Source: Siphonodentalium dalli
Taxonomy: Eukaryota; Mollusca; Scaphopoda; Gadilida; Siphonodentaliidae
Assembly: GCA_032622095.1 (NCBI GenBank)
Contig: CP136061.1
Span: forward strand, 195,220,935 to 195,284,934
DNA length: 64,000 nucleotides
Reading direction: 5' to 3'
The stretch's first letter is position 1. Each line of letters begins with the position of its first letter. Under the pieces are notes generated by a model. It was given only the letters and a program-made list of their open reading frames with translations, had not been told where the DNA came from and searched no databases. This document shows positions 44,982 to 56,708 of the stretch, in pieces. Both the position numbers and the translations under genes were made by a program.

Positions 44982-46287
44982 CAAACCTGCAAATAGTGTC
45001 TGTCATTAGCAGAATGAGGTCCCAAGAAGTTGAATTTAGTGACGCGATCCCTCTCGGCAGGCAAATTCACCCTCTGGGAATCTCATTTTGCTTAGGCATC
45101 AACTGCTATGGGAGACCTACATGTATGAGATCAGATCGAAGTTTCCCAGTGGAAGTTGGTGATGTTCACCCATTAGTCACCTCAATAATCAGGGGCGTTG
45201 GAACCGGGGTAAGGGGGGTAAATACCCCCCCAAAAATTTCCAGAAAATGGTCAACAATTAAACTACCACTGGTTTGTGTTGTATATACAAGTACAAACAT
45301 TTAGGTTAATTTTATCGGGTAATAAATTATAACTCCCCGTATGGTGCTATCCACCGGCCCTTGCTCCTTATAAGCCTTCTTGTTAGTACTAGCTGTGATG
45401 AAGCGTAGCTTACCTTCGATGGTCTGGTTTCCGTATTTACTCTTCAAATAATTTCATATTGAATTCATCTTGGAAATCTTGGTGTTGATTTATTTTGGAG
45501 CTTTGGACAAATTAGATACTGTTTGTGGGATAACACGATGATTTCTGAGAGAGTACTTTGGCACTGCTTAAATGGTGAATCTGCCTGCTTTAACGAGGCC
45601 GTCTTTCAGTTACATGCACTACTACTATGGATTAGGCTGGGAAAGCTGAGAATCTGAATAAATTGAATAAGTATAAACATAAATGTCATGTTTTCGTGGA
45701 AGACTGCTCCATTTGTACACACACACTTATGAGAGTCAAAAATTATCTCCATACTATTCTGTACAACAGGTGAAAAAGTAGAATACCATATTTTCCCGCA
45801 ATGGGTTATTTAACATAATTGCTGTCACAGATGCAACGAAATGCGATCTGAGGGTTTTAAATTCAGAAAAATTTCCTGGGGAAGTTCCCCCAGACTCCCA
45901 CCAAAGAGAGGGGACACCCCTCTCGTGCTCTCCCCATCTCCAGCCTGCGGCTGTCGTCGATGGCCTATGGCCATCAAATATGGCCCCTCATATTCGACTT
46001 TCCTACGCCCCTGATACCCCCCCAATAATTATACCTTCCGCGTAGCCCCTGCCTCAATTATGCATTTTATCTTCTGCAAATTACGGGATATAAAGAAGGG
46101 CAAAAAGTAACTAAAAACAATGTTAATTTGAGACTATAGATACTTCTAAGAAGATAAGGCCTAAAGCAGAATGAGGTCCCCAGAGGGTGAATTTGGTGAT
46201 GATAGCCTGCTGTGCAGGATAGCATCACTAAATTTACCCTCTGGGGACCTTATTCTGCAAATGACAGACACACTATTTTCAGGCTTG
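44982..46287. mobile_element. Family C foldback, copy C7, split by an hAT-like insertion
   Basis: CAAACCTGCAAATAGTG to ACTATTTTCAGGCTTG, flanks ATTTTTAT (44974-44981) and ATTGTTAT (46288-46295), 7 of 8 matching. The element's own sequence stops at CACCTCAATA and resumes at CCTCAATTATGCATTTTATC (46052). Confidence 0.88.
45190..46051. mobile_element. Non-autonomous hAT-like element nested in C7
   Basis: Starts CAGGGGCGTTGGAACCGG and ends CGCGTAGCCCCTG. The surrounding C7 sequence is duplicated (CCTCAATA before the AT that precedes CAGGGG; CCTCAATT after), consistent with an 8-bp duplication. A second inward-facing end-like CCTACGCCCCTG sits at 46002-46013, so the right side may hold two nested or alternative ends. 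The minus-strand ORF 45825-46025 is not a transposase. Confidence 0.75.
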
Positions 46288-46295
46288 ATTGTTAT

Positions 46296-46818
46296 GTAAT
46301 TTCCTTGTTGTTCCTTCAGTTCCAACTTGAGTTACAGATAGTGCACAAAGGCTCTCTTAATGCACATTTCTGCTGAATGTGTATATTTTTTGATTGATTG
46401 TTGAAGGTTATCTCTAGTACAGCGGGTTAATGTCATTTACACAAGGTTTCTGTATACAGCCCTTCAGACCTTTGAAAATAACTACCCAGTAAGAATGTTT
46501 GCTATCAGGCAAATCAAGATACCACCACCATACCTACTGCTTCAAACAATCTCTGGAGGTAGCAATACTCCACCAGCCACCATTTGAGTTATAGCACACA
46601 ACACTTCAGTGTGGTGATGATAAATGGCTTAGAAGTGCAGATCCATGTGTTATCACCAGTGTCAGGTGCTGGGAGCTCCTAGTACTCTTCAGGGAACCCA
46701 TTGTTACCACTGACATCCGTAATGTGTTGCAGTTTTTGGATCATCGTGTCATTAGGAAACCCATCTTCATACCAAGAATGTTGTTTTGCTTGGTAGTGTT
46801 ATGTTGTTTTTTTTCTAA
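46296..46818. other. Uninterpreted spacer
   Basis: No feature recognised. Confidence 0.4.
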
Positions 46819-46913
46819 AACAGTGATTTGAGACATTTAGTGATGTGGGCGTAAATGGCTCTAACAGTGATTTTGAGACATTCAGTGATGTGGGCGTTAA
46901 TGCCCTCATAACA
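46819..46913. repeat. 44-bp tandem duplication
   Basis: CAGTGATTTGAGACATTTAG at 46821 and CAGTGATTTTGAGACATTCA at 46865, each followed by TGATGTGGGCGT(A/T)AATG. Confidence 0.8.
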
Positions 46914-47419
46914 TGATGATTGTTAATCGTGCTGTGTTAAACTTGTTGCCATCTCACCAGACTATTGTTTTTTACTGTTATTGTTTTATCAAACAGTGAG
47001 TTCTTTTGACGGTGACTGTCGGTGAGCTTCCCTTTTTTCAACAGTGAGCTTGCAGAGACTTTAGATCACGTTGTGAAGTATATAATTATCTAATAAGTGT
47101 GGAAAAACAAGGTAGAACACTAAGGTATACCTTTCAATTTCATCTTTTTGTTATTGTTCAAACAAATGAAGCTTATTCCAATGGTAGTTTGTTTCTCTGA
47201 TGTGTGCTGAATTCTTTGTGGAAGATTGACTGTTGGACAGAACTTGTAACAACTCTTCATTAGATTATCAGACATTTACTCTTAATCGAATTGACTGTGT
47301 CCTCAGTTATATTCTTAATTCCTGGAGTCTTCAAGAATGGAAATCTTCTGGACTCTTGGGAATAATGACTGCATTTCTTCCCAGTAGGAACTTCCCAAAG
47401 TGAGTTTAGTGGTATTATG
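46914..47419. other. Uninterpreted spacer
   Basis: Two CAGTGAG pieces near 46996 and 47041 may belong to the preceding repeat. Otherwise nothing. Confidence 0.4.
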
Positions 47420-47665
47420 TTAACCATTTATTTACTAAATATTCATTGATGAGTAGTTCCTTAGGAATTGTTCAAATAATAAGTTAAAAAAGACCTATGG
47501 GTCCCTCCAATGAAAATGAACCCTTCTGCACTTGTATTATCATTTCGCCAGTCTGTCGTCTGCTCATTTTTCCTGAACACCCCTCCAGATGAATAATATA
47601 CCATTCAAATGTGTACTTTTATAATTGGCTGGGGAAATCCATTTAGTAAAGAAAGGGTTGTTTAA
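47420..47665 (-). mobile_element. Family D element, copy D4 (inverted)
   Basis: TTAA at both ends. CCATTTATTTACTAAATATT, ATTGATGAGTAGTTCCTTAG, AATAATAAGTTAAAAAAG, CTGAACACCCCTCCAGATGA, GGAAATCCATTTAGTAAAGA then GAAAGGG. Confidence 0.8.
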
Positions 47666-47786
47666 TACTCAACACAATCTGATGTCTTAGCTGCAATGAA
47701 ATTGCATTTAAATGATTTTGAATATGCCCGGACAGGATCGCTATATATATATATGGTTTCAAATTCTTCTAAGACCTTTTAATATA

Positions 47787-47954
47787 CAGTAATGCCCTAA
47801 GTAATCGACTCCTTAAACACAGCAGAATTATGGGTAACTTTTCAGGATTTGTCGGAAATATGGCTCTCCCTGAGAGCCATATTTCCGACTAAATCCTGAA
47901 AAGTTACCCATAATTATGCTGTGTTTAAGGAGTCGATTACTTAGGGCATTACTG
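47787..47954. mobile_element. Family A foldback, copy A16 (short stem)
   Basis: TA-flanked, arms matching at AAGTAATC and AAACACAG. Internal deletion of GTTGCCATTCATCGGAAAG on both sides leaves the centre ATGGCTCTCCCTGAGAGCCA, still palindromic. Confidence 0.93.
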
Positions 47955-48643
47955 TACTGTTCATTGTTGTCAATACTGTTTAGAACTTTATGATTACACA
48001 TTAAACATTGTCACTTTAAAGTTCCTAGTGTTCTTGTATATTCGTTTTGTCATTAATTCTTCTACAAATTAATGACACCAGTGTACAAAGGTAATATAAG
48101 CACCTTAACTGATAGCATCAGAGCTACAATACCAGTGCACTCAGTTTGTAGGTATTCCTTCTATATAGAGTTGCCTCTCTTGGTCTGCCCAGCAGGTATA
48201 ACAAGATGCTTAAGTTGTGATGTGGCAAAATTGCAAAGTTTTTTGTCTGGTGTATGATACTGGTAGGTTCCATATATACCCTAACACTGTAGAACATTGA
48301 AGGGCTATGCTCATTCAGCATGTATTAAGTATTTTGTGTTCCATGCTAAATTTTTGCTAACCTATTTCCTTATAATTTAGATTCTGTTGCGGGCCTTTAG
48401 ATTGCTCCAATTCACAATCGTAAACTGAACATGAATTTGTAAACGCTGTCACAGTACACTGAAATGTGCCCAAAATAATCGGGACAATGCACTTTTTGTC
48501 GTCAAACACTCACGATAAAATATTATTAAAAATTTGAAATTAATAATTAATTATATGATAAATAATTATTAACAAGATTTAATCAATTGCATACTGACCA
48601 GTCTCACCCACGATCTCCTACTAGCCACTAATCTGAATTTATC

Positions 48644-49101
48644 AGGTCTGGCACATCCTGAGACTGTTATAGTTAGATGTAAATTGGGACTGTTGCTAAT
48701 ATATTACTTGATGAAAGAGGCATAAACCAAAATGAGTTATGATGAAGATAGTTTAAAAATAGGGTTATCTAGCTTAACAGAACCACCTTCGTGGTATGAA
48801 AAGAAAAGGTAATTAAAATAGAACTCCATGTGAATATTCAATGATGACATTCTCTAACAGCAGTTATTAAATGCATTCAAAATGGCATACATGCATCATT
48901 ATATATGTATCGAAACGGACTTTGGCAAGTTGTTGCACAACAAACTTTATCTGTGGGCACAATTTTTTTGTTATTATTGTGCACATTTCAATGTGGCTAT
49001 GCACATGGAGATGCACCATCCAATAGTTTTGGCAAAAATAAATGTGGATTTGGCATAGTCAAATTTAACAAAAATAGTTCAATCCAGGATGTGCCAGACC
49101 T
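48644..49101. mobile_element. TIR-flanked unit P with two small ORFs
   Basis: AGGTCTGGCACATCCTG (48644-48660) and its exact inverse (49085-49101) bound 458 bp; weaker complementarity extends about 20 bp outward. No target duplication confirmed. Contains an ORF starting 48732 and another at 48905-49117. Confidence 0.55.
48732..48808 (+). CDS. Candidate first exon inside unit P, unknown product
   Basis: ATG in good context (CAAAATGA) gives MSYDEDSLKIGLSSLTEPPS followed by WYEKK. A possible donor AAAAG|GTAATT sits at 48809; without splicing it stops at 48810-48812. The peptide has a protein-like mix, but 25 codons is too short to be confident. No family recognised. Confidence 0.22.
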
Positions 49102-49117
49102 CCTTATTGGGTTCTAA
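48905..49117 (+). CDS. Small ORF with signal-peptide-like start, unknown product
   Basis: 70 codons from ATG to TAA. Residues about 14-32 (TLSVGTIFLLLLCTFQCGYA) form a hydrophobic core with a plausible small-residue cleavage site, followed by a polar, Lys/Asn/Gly-rich tail. The last codons (QDVPDLL) overlap the right inverted repeat of unit P. It could be a small secreted-protein-like ORF or chance. No family recognised. Confidence 0.22.
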   Translation: MYRNGLWQVVAQQTLSVGTIFLLLLCTFQCGYAHGDAPSNSFGKNKCGFGIVKFNKNSSIQDVPDLLIGF

Positions 49118-49323
49118 TTTAAAAAGTCTTCTGTCTGCTCTTTGGGACTTAGATCATGATCTAAGTGAGCTGGTGTTCAATGTCTGCCCAAATGTGCCCA
49201 AATTCCACCAATCTTAACACCTTTTCTGACATATAAAACACCACCTGGATGAAAATTTTATTTTCAAAATATTTTTAAATACTTATGCAGAAAAGTAGTA
49301 TAAAGATGCGCACAAGCAACATA

Positions 49324-49582
49324 TTAAACCCTTCCATGACTGGAGCTTCTTGAAATTTTGTGAAAACCCTGTGCCAAATTGGCCCAATGCATTCTCTTAT
49401 ATATGCGAGGGAGCCTCACATATATAAGAGAATACATTGGCCCAACAATACCTTGACCTTGTAAACCAGTGCATTCTCTTATTTTTGCAAGGCTCCCTAT
49501 GGGAGACTCGTATATATAAGAGAATACACTGTGCAGGATCTTTAATGCTGTGCCAGCACAACTCCCGTCATGAAAGGGTTAA
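49324..49582. mobile_element. Family B element, copy B13
   Basis: TTAA flanks; ends ACCCTTCCATGACTGGAGCT and ACTCCCGTCATGAAAGGG. Hairpin 1 has lost its loop region (GCGAGGGAGCCTCACATA); hairpin 2 is complete. Confidence 0.87.
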
Positions 49583-49640
49583 CAGGGCATCATGTGTCCT
49601 GAACCACCCTGTTCTCATGAACAATAAGATACTTTAAGAA

Positions 49641-49894
49641 CAAGCCTTGAAATAGCGTGTCTGTCATTTGCAGAATGAGGTCCCCAGAGGGTGAATTTAG
49701 TGATTTTACCCCGCATAGTGGGCTAGCATCACCAAATTCACCCTCTGGGGACCTCATTCTGCTTACACCTCGGCAGAATGAGGTTCCCAGAGGGTGAATT
49801 TGGTGATGCTAGCCCGCTATGCAGGGTAGCATCACTAAATTCACCCTCTGGGGACCTCATTCTGCAAATGACAGACACGCTATTTCAAGGCTTG
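49641..49894. mobile_element. Family C foldback, copy C8, perfect 8-bp target duplication
   Basis: CAAGCCTTGAAATAGCGTGT to GCTATTTCAAGGCTTG, 254 bp, flanked by TTTAAGAA on both sides (49633-49640, 49895-49902). Compact four-arm form almost identical in layout to C5. Confidence 0.95.
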
Positions 49895-49902
49895 TTTAAG
49901 AA

Positions 49903-50429
49903 TGTAGGGATCTTCTTGTCCTTAGGTATCCTATCATAAGCACATCAACCCCCCCATAAATTCATGTTCCCTCTCACTTATAATGAAGGTAACATGTCAA
50001 GAAAACAATTCTCACATGATAAAAGCAGCAGAATCCAATAAGAGTATCATGTTCAAAGACACAATGTACTGTTTTTGTCCAATCCTGATACAGGTAATTG
50101 GGGGACCAGACTGATGAGTGATACTCCATTTGGTTGATGAGGGTTACTGGGTACATAACAGTACTTTGTGCAGGTGGTTTTGTAGTCATATAAAACTTAT
50201 TTTGGGAGAGATGGAATATTGTGACATCTACTAAATAGGTAACATGGTGTCATTCTAAATATTTCTTTTGAGCATGTATATATATATATGTACACAAGTG
50301 GGGATTTGCTATATTGGTTTTTTGCACATATTTTGTAGTGAAGAAATGATGTTGGAATGTTCTATATGGCCATGATGATATTGATGGTTAGATACTTCGA
50401 TGCTTATTCGTCATAAAAAGTTATCACTA
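49903..50429. other. Uninterpreted spacer
   Basis: Includes a short (TA)n near 50277-50290. No gene. Confidence 0.4.
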
Positions 50430-50678
50430 TTAACCCTTTCTGAAATTTTGCAAAAAACCCTGTACCAACGCATTCTCTTATATATGCGAGTCTCCCATAG
50501 GAAGCCTCACATATATAAGAGAATACATTTGCCTAACACTATTTACCTTGACCTTGTAAACCAGTGCATTCTCTTATATATGCAACACTTCCTGAGGGAG
50601 ACTCGCATATATAATAGAATGCACTGGCACAGGAATTTTAATGCTGCACCAGCACAGCTCCCATCATGAAAGGGTTAA
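50430..50678. mobile_element. Family B element, copy B14
   Basis: TTAA flanks. Left end CCCTTTCTGAAATTTTGCAA lacks the usual CATGAxxGGAGC segment; right end GCTCCCATCATGAAAGGG. Both hairpins present. Confidence 0.88.
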
Positions 50679-51536
50679 AAGACGAACATGTGAGGATTTG
50701 TGTGTCTGATCCCATAACAATTAACTTTTCTCTTTTAATTTTGAGTCACAACAGAATTTAACAGAGTATCACCTGAATCATACATGTACTAAATGACTTC
50801 TTTTAAACATTAAGGCTATGGTAGTTCGGAACCTCAATGTATAGCTTGTAATTCTCGCTGTGGTCACATTCCTTTCCCAATTCCATGGAAAAAAAAGGTT
50901 TTTAAATATGGGTATATATATTTACATATACTTTTAAACTTTTGCCTCTGAAAGACTTGTCAGAGCCTAAAATCTTGATGACAATCAGAATCATGATTCT
51001 CAGTTTGATTTTCGTAAAAGCAGCTGATTCCCTGTAGAAATGCTATAGTTTGATTCTCGCAAAATTTTTATGGACATTAAGGCCTGCTTGTTCAAGTTAC
51101 TGAAATTACCACTTCGGCTGATTTCGGAGACAAAAAAATGGCTTTTTTCCTCCAGTCAATTTTGCATGAAGATCCCACATCAAATTATATATGAAAGCAT
51201 TTTTTTCTTGTGTGACTATGTATTGAACTAGCATTCTTTAGTGGTCCCTGATACGAATGACCTATTAATTTTATACACGAAACATGTTAATTTGGTCTAA
51301 TGTTCCTTACAGAGTTCAATTAAAATCATCTCGGCTTTGCATGATAGTTTGTCTTGGCGAGATCATGACAATAATAAGCAGAAAAATTTCACATAGATAC
51401 TTTTGACATGCCTGCCTCCAGATATATGCATACATAATTTTGAGTTTGAAACAACTCATGTATACATGTATCTCAAAACTTTTGTTTGGTTTCAATGTAA
51501 AAAAAATTAGTAAACTGGCAAATTCTCCCGATAATA
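50679..51536. other. Uninterpreted stretch
   Basis: No feature recognised. Confidence 0.4.
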
Positions 51537-51786
51537 CAGTAATGCTCTAATTAATCGACTGCTTAACCACAGCAGAATTATGGGTAACTTTTCAGGATTT
51601 AGTCGGAAATATGGCTTGTTGCCATTCATCGGAAAGCTCAGAAAAATATGGCTTGTTACCATTCATCGGAAAGCTCTCCCTGAGAGCTTTCCGATGAATG
51701 GCAACAAGCCATATTTCCGAATAAATCCTGAAAAGTTACCCATAATTCTGCTGTGGTTAAGCAGTCGATTAATTAGAGCATTACTG
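51537..51786. mobile_element. Family A foldback, copy A17 (with inner arm duplication)
   Basis: TA-flanked, 250 bp. The left inner arm contains an extra AAATATGGCTTGTTACCATT CATCGGAAAGCTC segment, making it longer than other copies. The rare GACTGCTTAACC / GGTTAAGCAGTC variant and CTCTAA/TTAGAG agree between arms. Confidence 0.94.
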
Positions 51787-52311
51787 TAATTACAAAGCAC
51801 CTGTAGCATTGGAGATGATAATAATCGACCCACTATAATATTGATGCAGCTCAATATTGAAGTTGATCTGATAATGATGATGATGATAATGTTTCGAGGA
51901 ACATATCATTTTTGTAACATAATATTTTAGTAATATTTGGTAGCATTATAGAAAACATTCAAATCCAAATATGGCTAAATTAGAATTATATCTGAATAGT
52001 TGACTTCACCCTGCATTGACGCAAGTTGTTTCGACTGGTTGTTTGTTCGTGTTGTTTGCCAAAGTTTTGTGTTGCACATACCCCATTACTTTAGAAGATG
52101 ATCTCAAATTGTGTCCACACATTGGTCCAGAATGTTTTGAAAACATTCTCGGCTTCATTCCAGCATTTGGGATTAGTCACGCAGAACAAATTTTGAAGCA
52201 TCATCATGTGGTAAAGTGTCACATGGCTCCTAGTACTGCCTACCTGCGTCAGCTTGTACTGCTATGTTTATAAACCTATTAACATTTTCCTGCTGGGGTT
52301 TAGTCTCAAAA
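51787..52311. other. Spacer with an unrecognised 85-codon ORF
   Basis: ORF 52016-52273 has a hydrophobic start and a middle part reading DDLKLCPHIGPECFENILGF. It is not preceded by a clear acceptor, and I recognise no family. Confidence 0.35.
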
Positions 52312-53415
52312 CTAGATCATGTCATGAATTTCTTTGCTGACTATGCTGATAGAGACAGGGGCGGCGGAGGCGGAATAATTTTTGATTCCCAGGACAAATG
52401 TGTTTAATCTTATCAGTCATGCCACTATGGCTATGACTAGCAAGATAGATAGTTAATCCTTGGTCAATATTGACACTGTGTCTGAGTAATTGCCCTCTGG
52501 GAATTTTACTACAGACTTATGAGTTTTTTGTAGAACTCAGGTCTTATGGGGGTACCATCATAGCCATGTCTTGGACCCAGCAACTTGTCTAATTAAAATC
52601 ACATTCATCATAACAATCAAAGGTTTAAATTTGAGTGTCTTCAATAAAACTGCAAACCTGGGACTGGGCAGGTATACAATTTCATGCCAAGGAGGTCAAA
52701 CTCCTGATATGGGATCACTTGCTATATACATTATCAGTTGATGCTGAGTATTCATTGGAATAACTTGACTACGAATTTTTTATCAACTCAGCTAATTCGT
52801 TATTACCGACAAATAAGAAGAGTTAGAATAATTATTTTCTACACAAAGTTTACTGTGTTCATGCAAGTGTCTGTGTACATATATATTATATAGTATTTTA
52901 TAATATTCAAAGTTACTGGTGAATTTTGTGATTATTGTTCTTCGATATCAACGTGTGTCGTATGTGGAGTGAATTGGATCATATTTATATAGTATACTGT
53001 ATACTAATTTCATCATAACATATATGACAAAGGATGTCGGTTTTGGAAGTTGTGGCAACGTCATCGGTTATCTTTCACACATTGGCTGCAAAAATAAGTG
53101 AGTAGCACAGTAGCATCATTTAAACTCTTTCTTCTTTTCTACTTTCATAATGGTAGCCACGAATAACATTTTACTAAACAATCTTTGCGCTGGCGCACAT
53201 TGGAACAGTTTTCAATTCATACATATAGCATATTAAAAAAAAATTGTGCCCCCCCACTTTTTTGTAGCTTCCGCCGCCCCTGCATAGAGATCATACTTCA
53301 CCAGTTCAAAACCTGGGAACTTCTTGATGTTCTGACAGGAAAGTTTATAACATAGAATTAACAGTGCAGGTATTAAATATGTTTCTTATGATCTGCTCCT
53401 TAAAGTGATGTGAAA
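52312..53415 (-). repeat. Family E repeat, copy E3 (inverted), split by an hAT-like element
   Basis: ACTAGATCATGTCATGAATT then, after the insertion, CATAGAGATCATACTTCACC, CAGTTCAAAACCTGGGAACT, GATGTTCTGACAGGAAAGTT. E4 shows the uninterrupted order, confirming the split. Confidence 0.75.
52356..53282. mobile_element. Non-autonomous hAT-like element, 927 bp, in E3
   Basis: TIR CAGGGGCGGCGGA with TCCGCCGCCCCTG. Flanks GATAGAGA (52348-52355) and CATAGAGA (53283-53290), 7 of 8. The interior is AT-rich with no transposase ORF, so it depends on an enzyme elsewhere. Confidence 0.88.
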
Positions 53416-53807
53416 CACTCCGGTAGGGTGATCAAATAGAAATGGAGAATAATCTTGTTCAAAGTAGTTATTTTTACAAATATTATATCTAAATTGACAA
53501 CACACACCGTCATTCTTATCTATTAATTAAATGCAGTGACTGCCGATGGCGAAATCGTTTTCGTTAGTTTATCGCCGATAGAAGAGCCCCGATTCGAGTA
53601 GTAAATATTTACAATTTAGTGTAGTTCAGACAATATTTTCTGTGGAGTGGTATGGTCGATTTGCTTGAGATTTTCGGGGATGTTAGTAGAATGCTACATT
53701 CCTCCAGTTGGAATAGCACCTGAATACTAACTTATCAGTTTCACGCACCCGAACAAGTACATAATATGTCTTTAATGTATTTCAAAATAGGTGCATGATG
53801 GTACCAG
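53416..53807. other. Uninterpreted spacer
   Basis: Two nearby GCCGAT/CGATGGCGA words around 53545-53580; otherwise nothing. Confidence 0.35.
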
Positions 53808-54146
53808 TCCGAGATTGCATGATTTAAGTGACTTTGTTGAGCTGATTTTGATTTGCATTGCTTACAATCATAGAATTTCTCCCGGAAAATAATTCAATGT
53901 TTATTGCATTATCGACTCACAAAAGTCACAAACACCATACAATCTCGAGCTGGGATCACTCCCTCCTTGAAATAGATTATTAAGGAATGAAAGTATTAAC
54001 AAAGAAATATATTCCCTACATTGTACAATGTTATAAAGTTCCCTGTCAGAACAGGTCAGAATATCCAAAAGTTGCCATGTTTTGAACTGGTGGAGCATGA
54101 TCTCTATAGGCGTTTACCAGAGTAGAGCTTCACGGCATGATCTGGT
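53808..54146 (+). repeat. Family E repeat, copy E4
   Basis: Most complete copy: CCGAGATTGCATG, TTGCATTGCTTACAATCATA, AATTCAATGTTTATTGC, CTCGAGCTGGGATCACT, TTATAAAGTTCCCTGTCAGA, GTTTTGAACTGGTGGAGCAT, GATCTCTATAGGCG, AGAGTAGAGCTTCACGGCAT. Confidence 0.78.
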
Positions 54147-55823
54147 CACAACACTACTGATTTCACATGATAAAAGCCTTGTATAAACTCTAAAGTTGTC
54201 TGGACTGACCAAATCATTCCCAAATTGTATAGGTACCCGCTATAATGCAGGGTTGGAATGCTTTTATTGGGAGGGTGTGTTCCACTTCAAATTTACAACT
54301 GCACCCCCACCCCATTTGTAATAGAATTTACCAAATGATATCTCTACCTTTACAATTGGAAAATTAGCCTATAAACAGGTACCTCCCTATAGTAGTATAT
54401 TGTCCAACTGAATATGTGCCTTTTATAAAATATAACTAAAGTTTCCCTGAAAGTACTACTACTAGCAGGAACATTTTTTCAACTCTTTATGTTTTGAGGG
54501 GGGAGTTGAGTTTGTTTGTGGAACCTAGGCGCTCATCCATGCTGCACTCACAATGTCAAGAAATTTAGCTATATAGATAGTCTAGTTTCTCGACGTAATC
54601 GTGTTTCCGGCGAATACCCAATTGATTGAGGACGTGTACCAGGCTACTATATAAACTGCTGTTGCTATTAAAGAAAGAAAAAAAATGAGTGATATTTAAT
54701 TCAAGAGGAGTAACTCTATTGATCTGTTTAACAGCTATCTGTGTTTTTCGGTTGGGAGAGAATTAGGTAATCACCAGCTTTGTTTGCATACCTGTCATAT
54801 CCTATCTTATCTGATGTGACATAACCCGATTGGTTATGGTCAGGTCACACCACCACCTGATTGACGATTACGTGTCCTTGTGCCCAGTCGAGAGATTGTC
54901 AATCAATACAGTTGTTTATATCCACTATTATCTGTTGTGCATACTGTGGATGTTTGTGTGTATTCTCAGAAAGGTACATCTAGAATGTTTAATGTTTGAT
55001 GCTTTTGACATATATGTACTGGTATATGTAGAATGGTATCTATTATTTAATTCAGGGATGTAGCTTGGAGACTTTAATTTGGGGGGGGGGGTGTGCCACC
55101 TGAAATTTTTCTAAATACATCACCCTTGGGTGAGTTGGCTGATAGATTGGCCTAGGTCCTTTTGGATATTAATCGTGTGTATTCAGAATTTCAATACCAG
55201 CCTTCGCATAATTGGAATTTTTTTTGTATCTGCCTGACTGAATTGTTTTTGCTCTGTAAATTGGAAACATATACTTGTACAATTTGTTTTGTCCAACTTT
55301 TGCCTCCCCTTGAACCCTTTTGATAATTGAATACTCAACTGATGAGTTGTTACTTGATTCTCATTGACTCATTTATAGGGATGTTCAACAACTATTAAGT
55401 CTGAAAACAGTAACTGAACGTCTGTAAAAATAAATCCAAATAGGTTTCTCTGCCTGCCTTCTGAGTATTGTATCTGAACAACAAATGAAGAAAATAGACC
55501 ATTCTGATGGAAATTTTAGTGGAAATAGTTTAGGGTATAAACTATAAATATCTGAAACAGTTTGCTATTTGAGATCCAAATTCTTGAGCAAGTTTACATT
55601 TCGTCTTTATTTTGTGATTAAAAATCATGGTCATGGAATAATTTACCAAAAAGCAAAAAAACTTGGAAGCACCAATTAAATAAATTACTGATATATTCCA
55701 TTAGTATATATTAATGGGGTACTGTACTCAAATGATGTTGTTGGTTTCTATATTCTCTGATTCGTAAAATAAGGTAACTAGATTTCCAATATTTGACTCT
55801 GCCAAAAAGCTAATTTTTCCCTT
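54147..55823. other. Mostly uninterpreted stretch
   Basis: A run of ten G near 55081 follows CAGGGATGTAGCTTGGAG, which resembles an hAT-type end without a partner. 55310-55510 has weak family D echoes. ORF 54830-55063 is unrecognised. Confidence 0.4.
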
Positions 55824-55825
55824 TA

Positions 55826-56276
55826 GGTTACACTGGTGTAAATGTTTTCCATAGGCCTCAGTGCTAACGTTTTAGCGTATGCTGTTGGCTATATGAACCA
55901 TGGGTCCAATTTTTTTTTTTAATCTGAAAAATTGACATTTCGGGAAACTTTTTACACAAAAAAATCATATCTGTCTAGCAGGGAATTCGCCTTTAAATCT
56001 TGTGTTTTCATAACTAGTGTCAGATCCGCATAAAAAAATACTGTCATATTTTAGACCACACCAACAAATTCAAACTTCACTACAAAGGGTTAATTCCTGT
56101 GCCAATGGCTATCTTACCTATGGGAAATTATAGGGAAGAGGTGTGATGATTTTTTTATGCAAAAAGCACACAAGGCTATTGACCAATCAGGGCCCAGTGT
56201 CTATTTTATTCTCTCCTATATATTCCTCCCGCATCCGCTAGAGGTCTCTCCGAACCTTATTTACACCAGTGTAACC
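55826..56276. mobile_element. TIR element N, TA-flanked
   Basis: GGTTACACTGGTGTAAAT and its exact inverse ATTTACACCAGTGTAACC, 18 bp perfect, with TA immediately outside both ends. 451 bp, no transposase ORF. Size and target fit a Tc1/mariner-type or other TA-targeting non-autonomous element. Single copy here. Confidence 0.75.
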
Positions 56277-56518
56277 TACAGATGACAGATAAGCCGGAAT
56301 GCAAAAATAGAACACTCATCATTGAGATATTATTCTTAGTTTCAGGCAAATGTATAAAATAAATGTTATATTATATGCATAATAGTCCCAGATACTCATT
56401 AATTTTATTGTGGAGTGGCTTGAGTTCGTGCCCTAGCTGTATCAACAATTTTACATAATTTTTTACACAATGTGTGCCATGTGTTGCCCAATCCAATATC
56501 CATCAATAAATTTGATAA

Positions 56519-56708
56519 CAGTATAATGCCCTGAGTAATTGACTCCTTAAACACAGCAGAATTATGGGTAACTTTTCAGGATTTAGTCGGAAATATGGCT
56601 TGTGAGAGCTTTCTGATGAATGGCAACAAGCCATATTTCCGACTAAATCCTGAAAAGTTACCCATAATTCTGCTGTGTTTAAGGAGTCAATTACTTAGGG
56701 CATTACTG
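56519..56708. mobile_element. Family A foldback, copy A18
   Basis: CAGTATAATGCCC (2-bp insertion in the end) to GGGCATTACTG then TA. Arms agree on GAGTAATTGAC/GTCAATTACTT and AAACACAG. Inner left arm truncated. Confidence 0.9.

Noticed and set aside
45825-46025. Transposase fragment in the hAT-like element
   Set aside because: The 66-codon minus ORF lies in the subterminal GC-rich zone and shows no hAT dimerisation or RNase-H motif.
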